Assembly (NCBI GenBank): GCA_009103225.1
Contig: RHPI01003156.1
Location: 678,159-703,236, forward strand
Reading direction: 5' to 3'
Length of the DNA stretch: 25,078 bases
DNA from: Chlorokybus atmophyticus
Lineage: Eukaryota; Streptophyta; Chlorokybophyceae; Chlorokybales; Chlorokybaceae
The notes under the pieces are model-generated. The model was not told the origin of the DNA, did no database searches, and saw nothing but the letters and a program-made list of their open reading frames with translations. Both the position numbers and the translations under genes were made by a program. This document shows positions 7,641 through 19,050 of the stretch, one piece after another (the stretch's first letter is position 1; every line of letters starts with the position of its first letter).

Positions 7641-9953
7641 GGTTTATTTGTCAGCGCTGCCAGCATGCCTAACGCACATGCCGTGTGACACACCCGCTGT
7701 ATTGTCGGTGGCATGGTGGCAGGGGGGCAGCTGGTAGATTAGTCACACTGGCGGTGTGCTTGTAGTGTAGCGCAGCTGTGGTAGAGTTGCTGCACCACAG
7801 TGTGTGGCAGAACAGCAATGGGTGGGTGGGTATGCTGCTTACTATTGTTCTTGCTATTGCTTGGTGTGTACGGGTGCTCAGACATCCATGATCAGAATGG
7901 ATATGCGTATACGAAACATAGTATGCGACGTTTGTGTGTGTGAGTTGCTTGCAACCATGTGTGCAATAACCAATCGGTGCAGAAGTCCATGTTCAGCGTG
8001 ATCTGCACATGGCGTTCTGCACTCGAGCTGCACGTGCTGCGGGGGCGGCGAGTGTGACGGCAGCATTGACCTTGTGGTTGTACGGCGTGACGTTGGTCCC
8101 GGCCCCCGAGGAGAGAGTCATCCCTGGTGGGGAGGAGAGTATGCTCATGTCGGACAGGTTGGGGAACAAGTTGAGCGTGGCGGAGGCGGTGAGGCCGTTG
8201 GACGGGTTGGTCGCGGTGAGGGTGAAGGCGAGGTAGGCGTAGTACTCGTGGTCCGGGGCATTGAGGGTGAAAGAGAGGGTCGCCTGCGGGTTGAGGATGT
8301 GGTCGTGGCACGCCGAGTTGATGTCCTTGCTCACGCAGTGGTGAAGACGCATCATCCATGAAGGCAACGCCCCCGCCGACACGCTCCCCAACACGCAGAG
8401 GGTGTCACCCACAGTCCACTTCACGCCCTCCGGCGAGCCCGTGATGGTTGCGGTGGGGGCCGGAGACGCATCCGATATCACCGTGATTGTCTGCGGCCAC
8501 GCTGGTGGCCGCATTCCCACTTGTCCCCGTGAGCTTCACGACATACGATCGCGCGGTGGTATATGTATATGTGGGTGTACTCGCCGCTGAGCCCGTCTGC
8601 CCATCCTCGTCGAGGTCCCATAAATAGGTTAAAGGCGCAGGTCCCACCAAGCCCGTGGCGTCAAGCTGGACCTGCAGCGGGACCACACCCTGATGATGAA
8701 CTCGCCATGATCACGCTAGCACCACTAAGGCGCCAGAGCTTCCCATTGGCAATGTCCGCCAGGAGGAAAGTCTCGTCAGGCATCTGCGGCATGTCCACCA
8801 CGCCCACGCCGTCCAAAAGCACCTCCAGCTGTCAGGGTCGCCGTTGGACCCCAGCGGCATTGCCCATGCGCATCGCACGGCGTAGTCGCCGTGGAAGAAG
8901 GCTCCCTTGTACTTGGCCAGCAGCGCATTGCCCGAGTTGGATGCGAGGGCCGTCACCTTGAACAGACACGGGAGGTGGCATTAGTACCGTCACTTACAGA
9001 ATAGAGCTTCACTTAGTGAACGTTGGTGTCCAGAGCAGCAGTAGCAAATTCAACCCAACACAATGTGTTGATTCTTATTGCACTGCCGCTCTGGCCCGTG
9101 GCGCGGGTGCACAGCCCGCCAGGGCTGAGCGGGGCGGATAGTTGCCATGTGAAGAACGCATGAACACGTGGTCGGTTGGCATTGTTGTTGGCATTGACCT
9201 GGGCGCACATGTTAAGCCCGAGGTTCTGGTAATCCCGCAGGCTGTTGACGCCCTCGTAGCATGGCCACCCCGCGTTCGGGACCAGCCCCGAGGCGGCGCC
9301 TGAGGGTCCACACGGTATATCGACTCCCACGTGTACCAACCAACGTTGCCGATCCATATCTCGGTCGTGCCTGGCCTCTGCGCACCTGCCTTGGAAAAAT
9401 TAAACACACACGAGCACAGACAATTAGTCTTTGTGCACAACGGTCACATGAGACACCCCTGTACGACACATACCTCTGAAGGGGTTGCGTAGGCCGAACA
9501 TGCACACGCGGGCTTTGTCGGGGTCGCCGGTATTGCTAAGTGGGTCGCCGGGAGCAGCTGCGCCGGTGATCGCGTCGATGCGGATGAGGTTGCCGCCGTG
9601 GTCCGGCTTCCTGGGGCTCTGCACGGACAGCAGATGCTGCGAACGCACCGCACCACCCTCCGCCATTGGCACCGTTAGTGTCTGCCTTGCAGACATGTGT
9701 CCACACTCAAGACACATGTGTACGCGCACCCACGCACAAGAGTGCTATTTGAAAAGTTTGTTGCAAGTTGGCGTGAATGCATACCCGGGGTTGTGCTGGG
9801 GTAGTCCCTGTGGAGGTTTCTGTTGGCTTAACCGTAGTCAGTGGAGGTGGAGCTCGCACCCTCGCCATAAAGCTGGAGAATATTTTCAAACTGATCGAAG
9901 AAGATGTCTGTATCCAGGTGGTGTTTCCAGATCAGCATTGTTTGGTAGTCTTG

Positions 9954-9963
9954 CACACACGCG

Positions 9964-10033
<70 letters not shown>

Positions 10034-10376
10034 NNNNNNNNNNNNNNNNNNNNNNNNNNNNNNNNNNNNNNNNNNNNNNNNNNNNNNNNNNNNNNNNNNN
10101 NNNNNNNNNNNNNNNNNNNNNNNNNNNNNNNNNNNNNNNNNNNNNNNNNNNNNNNNNNNNNNNNNNNNNNNNNNNNNNNNNNNNNNNNNNNNNNNNNNNN
10201 NNNNNNNNNNNNNNNNNNNNNNNNNNNNNNNNNNNNNNNNNNNNNNNNNNNNNNNNNNNNNNNNNNNNNNNNNNNNNNNNNNNNNNNNNNNNNNNNNNNN
10301 NNNNNNNNNNNNNNNNNNNNNNNNNNNNNNNNNNNNNNNNNNNNNNNNNNNNNNNNNNNNNNNNNNNNNNNNNNNN

Positions 10377-10430
<54 letters not shown>
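9954..10430. repeat. CA tract, 343-base gap, AG tract
   Basis: CA dinucleotides run to 10033. N bases fill 10034-10376 and AG dinucleotides run 10377-10430. The gap falls inside a dehydrogenase intron and is bounded by two different microsatellites, which is the likely cause of assembly failure. Confidence 0.95.
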
Positions 10431-10432
<2 letters not shown>

Positions 10433-11019
10433 TGTTTCAGTCAACACCCTCACCTCTCCCGCCAGGAGACAGGTTTTCCTGGCAATGCTTGCCCCACAAC
10501 ACCTGTCTCTCCGCACCAACAACACGATTATCGGGTGACCTCAAAGGCGCTGAGGTGACTGGTGGCGAGGCGGGGGTTGGCCCTGCCGCAGGGCGTCCCC
10601 GCAGTGTACACGATGTAGAGGAGAAGATTGCCATTCTGCAACGGACTTGGCTTAAAGCGCATCGCGAGCACACCGCGATCACCCTCCGACGTCAACGGGC
10701 TACCCGCAGCCACCAGGTCGATGAGTAGAGCGCCCTGAGTCGTGTCAGCCAGACCCGACCACACGTAGATCTTGCCCTGCGGAGGGTTCGTTGGGGGTCA
10801 GTTTGATCAGTAGTCACAGATGGTCAGATGGTCAATAGGACCTTGCATAGCAGTTGATGGAACAGAAGAATTGCAGCTCTTGTGGATGGGCAGCACTGTC
10901 ACTGGTGCAGACACGGAAGATGCACACGTGCATGCGCAGGCAGAGACAGGCAGGTCCATGTGCACACGCCCACACATGGGCATAGATGTACACTCGCAAG
11001 TACACATACGCGCTCACAC

Positions 11020-11078
11020 ACACGCGTGCACACAGACACAAACACAGAAACACACACACACACGCACACGCACACAAA
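11020..11078. repeat. CA microsatellite in first dehydrogenase intron
   Basis: Imperfect CA/CG repeats lie just inside the donor GTGAGT of the first exon of the dehydrogenase (donor at 11090-11091 on the minus strand). Confidence 0.8.
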
Positions 11079-11307
11079 GTGCCAGACTCACTTTAATGCC
11101 AGCAAAGATGCGCCCATCGGGTGCGAGGCGCACACAGGTGATGTCCCACACGTACTGCATCCACAGCACCAGGTTCAGCCCCGGCTGCACAGCCATTAGG
11201 GCGCCCACGCCACGGAGGAGGGGGAGGAGGAGACCGACCAGAAGGACAAGGAGTGGAGGGCTTCTGGACTTGGCCACAGCCATGAGTACAGTCTTGACCA
11301 TGGACAT

Positions 11308-11809
11308 GCGCACTTCACAGGGTGATGAGGTCTCGGTGGAGTGACCCTCCAAGCATGAAGGCTATCAACCAACAGCAGGAAGCTGTGAGTGTCTTGGGGG
11401 ATGGAACCACCAATATACTCAACAACGAGCGTTGATGCCAAACCAATGACACTGATCGATAGTTGTTCTTGCTGACAGTGGTACGGACCAAAGTCAAAGC
11501 AAGAAAAGAAGCCACACGGCACGCAAGGTCACACATGCGCCGCAATACACCCGATCTAATTTGCGTGCATAGAATGTGGTACTAACCCATCATGCAATCC
11601 AACTTGCATTGTAATGTGTCACATCAACCTCCTGCTGCATGGCTTGGAGTTTAGCATCTTTGCCGTCACTTCAGCCAATAATGCTCCTTTAAACCTGTCA
11701 AGGCAATGCATCAAAAAAGCAGACGCATGGCATGCACAGGTTAGCTGTGTCACCGTTGAACTGTAATGTGTTTCGTCCAGTGGCTGCTTGATGTGGCTTG
11801 CAACTCTAA
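11308..11809. other. Divergent spacer
   Basis: The spacer lies between the 5' end of the minus-strand dehydrogenase and the plus-strand X copy 1, so promoters for both would lie here. I see no exon, RNA gene or notable repeat. A reverse ORF from 11545 and one from 11522 lack any recognisable feature. Confidence 0.45.
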
Positions 11810-13248
11810 GGCAGTAGAAAAGGTAAGAAAAACGTCAGTGATCTACCACATTTCCACCTTGCTGGGGACAGGCAACATGTCAACATGTCAGCGGCTTGCA
11901 TGCTGCTGAAGTCACTCATGCGCTATTGTCCTCAGCAACAATGACGTTAATGGATCATCTCATCTGTTCTGCACGCTCACCACACATGGGAGAAAGGTAA
12001 CTGCTCCATGGCAAGCACCTGTCACAATAGTACGTGTACCTGTTGGCCTACAGTGCAAGACGCGTTGCCAAGAAGGAAGGACGAGCGTAGCTGCTTGCCC
12101 TGTCACATCCCAAACGTAAGCTGGGAGGCAGGCATACAGGCCGCCAGGTAAGATGAGAGCGACAGAGCTAGACAGACAGAGACAATGACAGACACACAGC
12201 GACACAGAGAGAAAGCCACAAATAGGTTTGCTCAGCCTCATACCGACAAGCAGGCTTTGTCTCTCTGGATTTTGGTTATTTTATTGTTGGCCTTCCTTAG
12301 CCGCTTGCGTTTCCTCTTCGTCTACGTTTTGTCACCGGTTTTGCCCCCTGTCGCCCAGGTCGTCATCGCCTTTTCCATAGATTCATCAGCAGGGCCCTGC
12401 TATTGTCATTCCCCAGGCAAGGCCACGTCGTTTGCTTAAGCGTTTGCTGGCTCTGTAGCAGGACGACGGTAAGTAACCCTGCCTGCCTTAACACATACAT
12501 GCAAGTCATGTCAGCTGACGTCACTTGAGCCGCTCGCCGCCGCTGTCGTGATCTCAACAAAACCACCAACACACGCAAGTCACAGTCAGTCAGACAACCT
12601 TGGGTGGTTGAAGTCCTCGTGCATGCGGCATAGTCGACAAGTGAAGGGCACACTGTGTGTGATAGAGAAGTGATAGAGAAGTGAAGGGCGCACTGGCAGC
12701 ACCTGTATGGTCCAACCTGCCTGTTCTCCGCCTGTGCTTAAAACGAGATATGCAACACTGCGCGTGCCATGCCATATGTACATGCACAGCGTGCATGGTA
12801 TGAGCTATGCTCTGCCTAAGAGGCTAGCCGCAATGGGACTCTTTCTCCCCGTGATTCGTGCACAGCGCATGCCCGGACACAACTGAGGGCATGCTGCGCG
12901 TTGCATAGCAGTGAACTGAGTGGCAGAACTTAGTGTGGAGGTGAGTAGTTTGGTGCTTACCTGGCCCTTTCGCAAGTGAAGTCCGCCATGACAAGCAAGC
13001 TGTCGCAACACGCAAAACTACGCGCTGTTACCGCTCTGCCTACACAAGAAGCCCTTTCAGTGAACTCTATTGAACAGAAATACTTGGTGGAAGCGCCTTC
13101 CCAGCTATCAACTGAGGACACACACAACCGTTGTAGGGTACATGCTTGTACAAAGCACTGCGGAGCGCACTGCTTTGAACCAGATGGGCATGATAGGCAG
13201 GTGGCACGAGCATGCATGAAACACCAGCACTCGTTTGCAAGCTTGTGA
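11810..13248 (+). pseudogene. Gene X copy 1: unrecognised membrane-protein gene, partial
   Basis: Coding sense is inferred by comparison with the inverted copy at 17480-18740. Conserved exon pieces on the plus strand include MSAACMLLKS near 11888, exon 12054-12115 (LPRRKDERSCLPCHIPN), exon 12254-12416 and YALPKRLAA near 12803. A last block from about 12970 reads QVKSAMTSKLSQ and stays open to 13248. Exon 12254-12416 holds membrane segments ALSLWILVILLLAFLSRLR and FLFVYVLSPVLPPVAQVVI, ending CYCHSPG. It is 163 bases long against 175 in copy 2, a difference of exactly four codons. That supports translation of this frame. Its donor is GCAAGG where copy 2 has GTAGGC. Stops interrupt the first and fourth pieces, so this copy may be dead. 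I do not recognise the protein family. Confidence 0.5.
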
Positions 13249-13372
13249 TTGGGGTCAGTGGGTTAATGCTTCATCTTAATGAAAAGTATAACTCAGCAAG
13301 CCCTTCCTGCAAGCACGTCAGTCCGGCTGAGCCATATCAGTGTTAGCCAATCACCCAACTCTGCATGGACCA

Positions 13373-14945
13373 ATCTTCTTACACATCAACATGCGCAGCA
13401 CTGTCCTCCCTGACCACACCCACACCCACACCCACACCCACACCCACAACATCAGCACACTCGTACACAACCACAGTCCTCGTCGCCTCCGCCCTCGACT
13501 CGGATGGCGACCTGGTCCTCGCGCGCGCGCAAACGACACAACACAAGCTACCACAACAGGACAACAACGGTGGTGAGTCACGCGCGGCTGGATGTGTGCT
13601 CGCTAGGCACTCGATGGCGACGAGACTGCGCGCTGTCGGACGGCAAGCAAGGGAGAAGGGTGGGTGTGTGGGTGCGCGTGCGTGTGTGATGCTGTGGTGA
13701 AACACAACAACAAGGTGTGGAGCGGGGCTGCTGTTGGCGCAGTGGGTGTTCAGTAACGAGCACGTGTGCTGCGTGTAGGGGGCGATCGACCTTGCGGCCA
13801 GACCAGGTGAGATGATTATTGTTGTTGCTGTCGTTGTTGTTGGGGTGTGTGCATGCGTTCATTTCCATGTGGCTGGCAATTCACCTGACACGCATGCCAA
13901 CGCGCACATGCAAATGCACGCGCATGCGGTCATGCACGCACGCGTTTCCAGATGAAGCTGTGTGGCACGATTGGTTGGAACTATTCTTGCGCGAGAGGCG
14001 TCCCGGGTCCTCCACTGCTAAGAAGCTGCATATGCCACATGGGGTATTTTCACATGTACACATTCACATCAACAGGCTGTGCAATGACACCCACAAGTAC
14101 GCACTTACAGGCGACACGACACAGTGCTTGTTGGATACAAAGCACGTGCACGCACGCATATGCACGCGCATGCACACACGTACAAAACAGATGCACGTGC
14201 GCACGCACACACGCATGAGCGCGCGCAAAAGAAAATAGACACACTTACACACACATTCTGTCTCACACATGCATACAACGACGTCCTGACAAACTGCCTC
14301 ACCAACGCGCTCGCCAACACCTCCGAGACTGATATCGCCCTTGTGCGCACACTAAACTGGACAAAGCCTCTCCACACAGCAGGTACGTTGTGGCGATATC
14401 CACGTCCTTGCTCTCGATACTCATCCTAGACTGATATATCTCCTTCCAGCAGTTGCATGGAGTGAAGGCGATATCGCCGAGCTGGGAAACGTCATGTTGG
14501 TGCTGGCGGCTGATACGATGTATGACTAGAATGAAACAACAGAAGGTGAATAAGCCATGAGTGTGTAAGCAGATTTCTGAGATAGTGCGTGTGCGCGTGT
14601 GCATGTGACTGAGCGCGCGTGCTTGTGCTTGGAAGTGTGCTGATGCGCGCGCACGCGTGTGTACGTGCGAGTACATCCGCGAGCAATGCACGCGTGCACG
14701 TGTATGCGTGCACGGACACACACTCGTACGGCTGTGCGCGTGTATGTGTGCGCGCGCTCACCATCACTTCCTCACCATCAGGTTCTTACCATCAATCCCG
14801 AAACCCGAATCAACTTCCCCGCTCAGGACTTGGATATCAAAGAGCTACTCAATACAACAACTTGCAGCAATAGATCGGACACACAAGCGTAAGCTAATTG
14901 TTTGCTGCAGGATCGATACCGACACCATCCCTTATCTCTGCTCTG
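13373..14945 (+). pseudogene. METTL22 inverted duplicate, decayed
   Basis: Similarity to the intact gene at 3330-5535 begins in its first intron (about 13373) and runs through the last exon; exon 1 is absent. Exon 2 is still open (VASALDSDGDLV, RHSMATRLRAVGRQ), with a GC donor at 13647. Exon 3 has lost two bases near 13726 and further bases before motif I, destroying ELGAGPG. The acceptor of exon 4 reads AC instead of AG (13967-13968) and its donor CT instead of GT (about 14018). The acceptor of exon 5 is also lost although its sense is kept (DVLTNCLTN, LNWTKPL). Exon 6 keeps the DXXY motif but meets TAG at 14527-14529. Exon 7 lacks about 60 bases and is frame-broken. It cannot make an active enzyme. 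Confidence 0.88.
14580..14765. repeat. Alternating purine-pyrimidine tract in pseudogene intron
   Basis: About 185 bases of GT, GC and CA dinucleotides occupy the last intron of the METTL22 copy, matching in position and character the intron tract of the intact gene at 3655-3835. Confidence 0.65.
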
Positions 14946-15293
14946 GTTGTGTGTGCGCGGAGCGGATAGCTGTTAGTGTGGGAGCTGAAGGGATGGTGAG
15001 AGTTCGGCAGGGGGTGTAACACATTGCGTGCGTGTGATGCAACCTTGTTCACAACTGTTGTTCACAAGATCGCAAGCAAGCGTGCTCCAATAGCCTGCAA
15101 TGTTGGCAAATTGGCCTCTGGACACACATACACGTTGTACTCGTGCCACAGACTGCGCGTGCGTGCGCGGTGTCATGTAACACACAGCATCAAGTTTATA
15201 ACGCACAACATATGCGCACAATGGTGCGCATATGCTCAATTCTATTTCATCACTCTATTTGTCGCCCATGATACAACAACCACAGCACACTGC
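14946..15293. other. Spacer
   Basis: The sequence after the METTL22 copy contains an imperfect inverted motif TATGCGCACA/TGGTGCGCATA near 15211-15234. It also holds frames ending in the small secreted gene on the other strand. I see no supported gene. Confidence 0.4.
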
Positions 15294-15644
15294 TCACAGG
15301 TACCACCACGCGACAGGCAATGCAATGAGACCCATCACTCCCAGCGTCGACGGTCTCGCCAACCCCGACACCGACGCGGAGTTGTTGCTGCTGCTGTTGC
15401 TGCTGCTGTGCGAGCTCCCGTAGTAGTGGTGGTACTGCGGCGTGAACTTGCGGGTGGCGGTGGTACTCGTCGTCGTCGGCGGCGGCATGGCGGCGGCGTG
15501 GTCTTCATCGCTGGAAGAGTTGAAGTGGACGGATGTCGAGTGCTGCTCTGGTATGGGGTTTGGAAGGGTGGAGGAGGAGTGGGAATATTGTGTTAGGAAG
15601 GAGAGGGTGAGAAACGTGCATAACAGGATGGACAGGAGTCTCAT
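15294..15644 (-). CDS. Small secreted Ser-rich protein with GPI-like C-terminus (116 aa)
   Basis: A single open frame on the minus strand begins at ATG 15642-15644 and ends in TGA. The N-terminus MRLLSILLCTFLTLSFLTQ is a good signal peptide. The middle is rich in Ser, Thr, Asn and His, partly encoded by a CTG/TTG repeat at about 15382-15411 on the plus strand (the run GSSHSSSNSSSNNS). The C-terminus LGVMGLIALPVAWWYL is a short hydrophobic tail after small residues, as in GPI-anchor signals. An in-frame ATG 24 codons upstream exists but would bury the signal peptide, so I prefer the inner start. No family is recognised. The protein could be a cell-surface glycoprotein. Confidence 0.55.
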   Translation of the reverse strand: MRLLSILLCTFLTLSFLTQYSHSSSTLPNPIPEQHSTSVHFNSSSDEDHAAAMPPPTTTSTTATRKFTPQYHHYYGSSHSSSNSSSNNSASVSGLARPSTLGVMGLIALPVAWWYL

Positions 15645-15904
15645 TGTATCAGCTTGGGTTCTAGACACAATGTGGCTGGGACGTGGTCGGCCCTCAAGGT
15701 GCTCCGCATAAAGCACTGCGGCGACGCCAGAACATCATCGAGTGCGTGTTACCGCTGCTGCGCGCGAGCGCGCGTGCGCACACACACAAACACATTTAGA
15801 AGCATACATACTGGAATACACAGCTGCAGCATGCACGCATAGACGCACGATAGCAGCGCACACAGTAGCACACATAGTAGCAGCAAACACACGTAGACAC
15901 AAAC

Positions 15905-15942
15905 ACGATAGGTGCACGCACGCACGCACGCACGCACACACG
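15905..15942. repeat. GCAC tetranucleotide microsatellite
   Basis: Repeats of GCAC run about 15914-15939 and pass into CA repeats. Confidence 0.85.
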
Positions 15943-16315
15943 GAACCGAAAGATTTACCTGCTGTCCACTGCTGGCGCCCTGGCCAAACCTGGTCGCCCC
16001 TGACAGTGTCACATACAAACGTTGAACACATACACATATGCACGTGCGCGTGCATTCGTACACACGCTCATGTTGCTATGATGGACGTACTCTTGCACTG
16101 ACTGCATGCGTTATTATTCACCATGGTGTGTGGACTGAGCGGACTGAGTGTGTCGCTAAGAGCCTGCGCTACACACGCGTCACATGCATCCATAAACGCA
16201 AACGTACGCCCCGTACTCTGTCCACACGTAGAACAACACAAAAACACACACACAAAAAAAAAGGGGAAGCAAAGAAGAAAGCACGACACCAATCTCACCT
16301 GCTGCTGGCCTAGTC

Positions 16316-16396
16316 GCCGCCCTTCCCTTCCCTTCCCTTCCCTTCCCTTCCCTTCCCTGGCCTGGCCTGGCCTGGCCTGGTCTGGTCGTGGCCTGG
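16316..16396. repeat. Compound pentanucleotide minisatellite (CCTTC)n then (CTGGC)n
   Basis: Seven or so CCTTC units switch abruptly, at about 16358, to CTGGC units of the same 5-base period and then degenerate. The constant period with a changed sequence suggests that one array was seeded from the edge of the other. Confidence 0.9.
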
Positions 16397-16458
16397 TCGT
16401 CGCCGCAGCAGACCAACGACGGTCACGTGGGTGTGCATTTCAAATCTGAAACGCACCC

Positions 16459-16477
16459 GGGGGTGGGGGGGGGGGGG
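16459..16477. repeat. Poly-G run
   Basis: About 18 G residues, interrupted by one T, form a possible G-quadruplex-forming site. Confidence 0.9.
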
Positions 16478-17029
16478 CGATTGAGACGGATAAACGACGT
16501 GGTGACATGGATATCACTACCATCCGTGTCTGATATCTTATTGGTTTGGTAGGACGCCGACGGTCGGCGGAACGACGACGAACAAGCCCTTCCTCACTGT
16601 GTGGTGGTATTGAGGGAAAAGGGGCTTGCCTTGCGTCATAACCCGTCCTGCAGTTTCTCGCGTTTGTAGTGCTGTGCAAGTACCTGAGTCAGCGAGCAGT
16701 TGAGGCTTGTTGTAGGGGGCATCGTGTCCTGTTGTGGTTGTTGTTGCACACCCTGTTGCTGTGTAGATGCTAGGACAGCCAACGGTTGTGCAGAGTCAGC
16801 TGTCTACAAGCTGGGGCGGATATGTTTTCCTGTGTCTTGATACTTGGTCTCGATACTTTTGGACGTCATGGTGTGCGAATGTCACTTACTATGCGACTCA
16901 TGCATGGTAGAAGTGCCCAACTTAGGTGAAGTTTTAACGTTGCAGATGACTTCTCACCTGTGGTCAATCACATGCACAGTACTTTGGCCAAATGAGCGCG
17001 TATCAACAAGTGCATCGGTCGCTGTACAT

Positions 17030-17055
17030 ATCGACAACGACATGTCGTTGTCGAT
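17030..17055. repeat. Perfect 26-bp palindrome
   Basis: The half-site ATCGACAACGACA is followed by its exact complement. Imperfect pairing continues to about 38 bases (GTACAT against GTGCAC on the flanks). It lies in gene-free DNA. Confidence 0.95.
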
Positions 17056-17479
17056 GTGCACCTTGCTGCCAAGTGTTATTGTGTAGACAACAACACCAGA
17101 CTGGTGCCAGCAAGGTAGCCAGCATCCGAGTAGGCATCTGCCCTGCAAGCAAGCAGCCTCAGCTGCATCTTTTCGCAGGCGGTGCTGTGGTCTTCTCTGC
17201 ATCATGCTGCTTGCCAAGTCTGAGGCCAAGGGGACTAAATGAGAATGTGTTGGTGGTCCATCAGATCAGACACGCAACTCTGCGCTGTGCAGCTGCGTGA
17301 TGTCACCTGATGCGCGCGCGCGTGGTGTTACAGAAGTCCGAAGTGCTGCTACTGCACTTATGCTAGCTAGTGTGCATGTGTGCATGCGCGTGTGCGCGCG
17401 TGCATGCGACCTCGCGTGTACCTGCACGCTCGCATGCGCAGGAAGTGCGTATGTGCGTTGTGACTCGCATCTCGTGAGC

Positions 17480-18740
<1,261 letters not shown>

Positions 18741-19050
18741 TGTGCAACAGCTGCTGCGTCATATACATATGGTACCGCGCACACACGCGCACTCTGTACA
18801 ACAAGCGAAAACACTTACACCTGGAGGCTAGTCGCCAACATTTCAAGCTAATTAAGCATGCTTGGTTGTGATCATTCGTGCACATCGGTTGTATCTAAAA
18901 GCCAAACCACACGCATGTTATGTTACACCCCCTCCCAAACTCACTGTCTTCAAGGCCCTCAGCAACCACACTGCATACAGCCACATTGCACATCTTCTGT
19001 GTATGTCTATGTCCATGTGTAGCAACGCCTTCATTTATCGTGTTTACAAT
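18741..19050. other. Spacer
   Basis: I see no supported gene. A GT donor (CAA|GTAAAT) overlaps the apparent stop of the next minus-strand gene, so a further 3' exon of that gene could lie here or in the neighbouring X region. Confidence 0.4.

Larger units (their letters stand above)
6240..7992. other. Gene-free, palindrome-rich AT-richer spacer
   Basis: Apart from the palindromes and the 104-bp duplication listed separately, I find no supported exon, tRNA or other RNA gene in this spacer. It separates two minus-strand genes, so it should contain the promoter of METTL22 towards 5540-5750 and the 3' flank of the dehydrogenase near 7990. Confidence 0.55.
7993..11307 (-). pseudogene. Secreted PQQ-type glucose/sorbosone dehydrogenase with PKD domain, disrupted
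   Basis: Exons on the minus strand are about 11092-11307, 10454-10776, 9785-9955, 9474-9684, 9022-9385 and 7993-8956. A Leu-rich signal peptide opens the protein. Next come beta-propeller landmarks in family order: LAPDGRIFAGIKGKIYVWSG, EGDRGVLAMRFKP, YGEGASSTSTDYG, AEGGAVRSQ, LIRIDAITGAAAPGDPL, FGLRNPFR, TEIWIGNVGWYTWESIYR, AGWPCYEG and GDYAVRCAWAMPLGSNG. DETFLLADIANGKLWRL then precedes a PKD domain (PLTYLWDLDEDGQ) and the tail (VKWTVGDTL, APDHEYYAYLAFTLTAT). The order matches bacterial secreted PQQ-dependent sugar dehydrogenases. Defects: TAA at 9828-9830 where relatives have Gln after DYG, frame changes near 10517, 9318, 8834, 8693 and 8489, and a phase clash at 9785/9684. The protein also stops early after AAPA. 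A propeller segment may lie in the 10034-10376 gap. Confidence 0.75.
15645..17479. other. Repeat-rich stretch without a supported gene
   Basis: The stretch holds CA/GCAC repeats at about 15776-15945, the two-part minisatellite at 16316-16396, a G run at about 16459-16477 and a 26-bp palindrome at 17030-17055. Open frames here are short and low in complexity. I could not support any exon or RNA gene. Confidence 0.5.

Noticed and set aside
8009-8361. Gly/Glu/Val-rich forward frames
   Set aside because: They are the complement of the well-supported C-terminal dehydrogenase exon.
9485-10558. Long forward frames of 357 and 253 residues across the gap
   Set aside because: They run through N bases and CA/AG repeats and lie antisense to recognised dehydrogenase exons.
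7993-11307. An altered genetic code (UAA as Gln) explaining the dehydrogenase stop
   Set aside because: The same gene has several independent frame breaks, and no TAA or TAG at a conserved Gln was seen in the intact genes.
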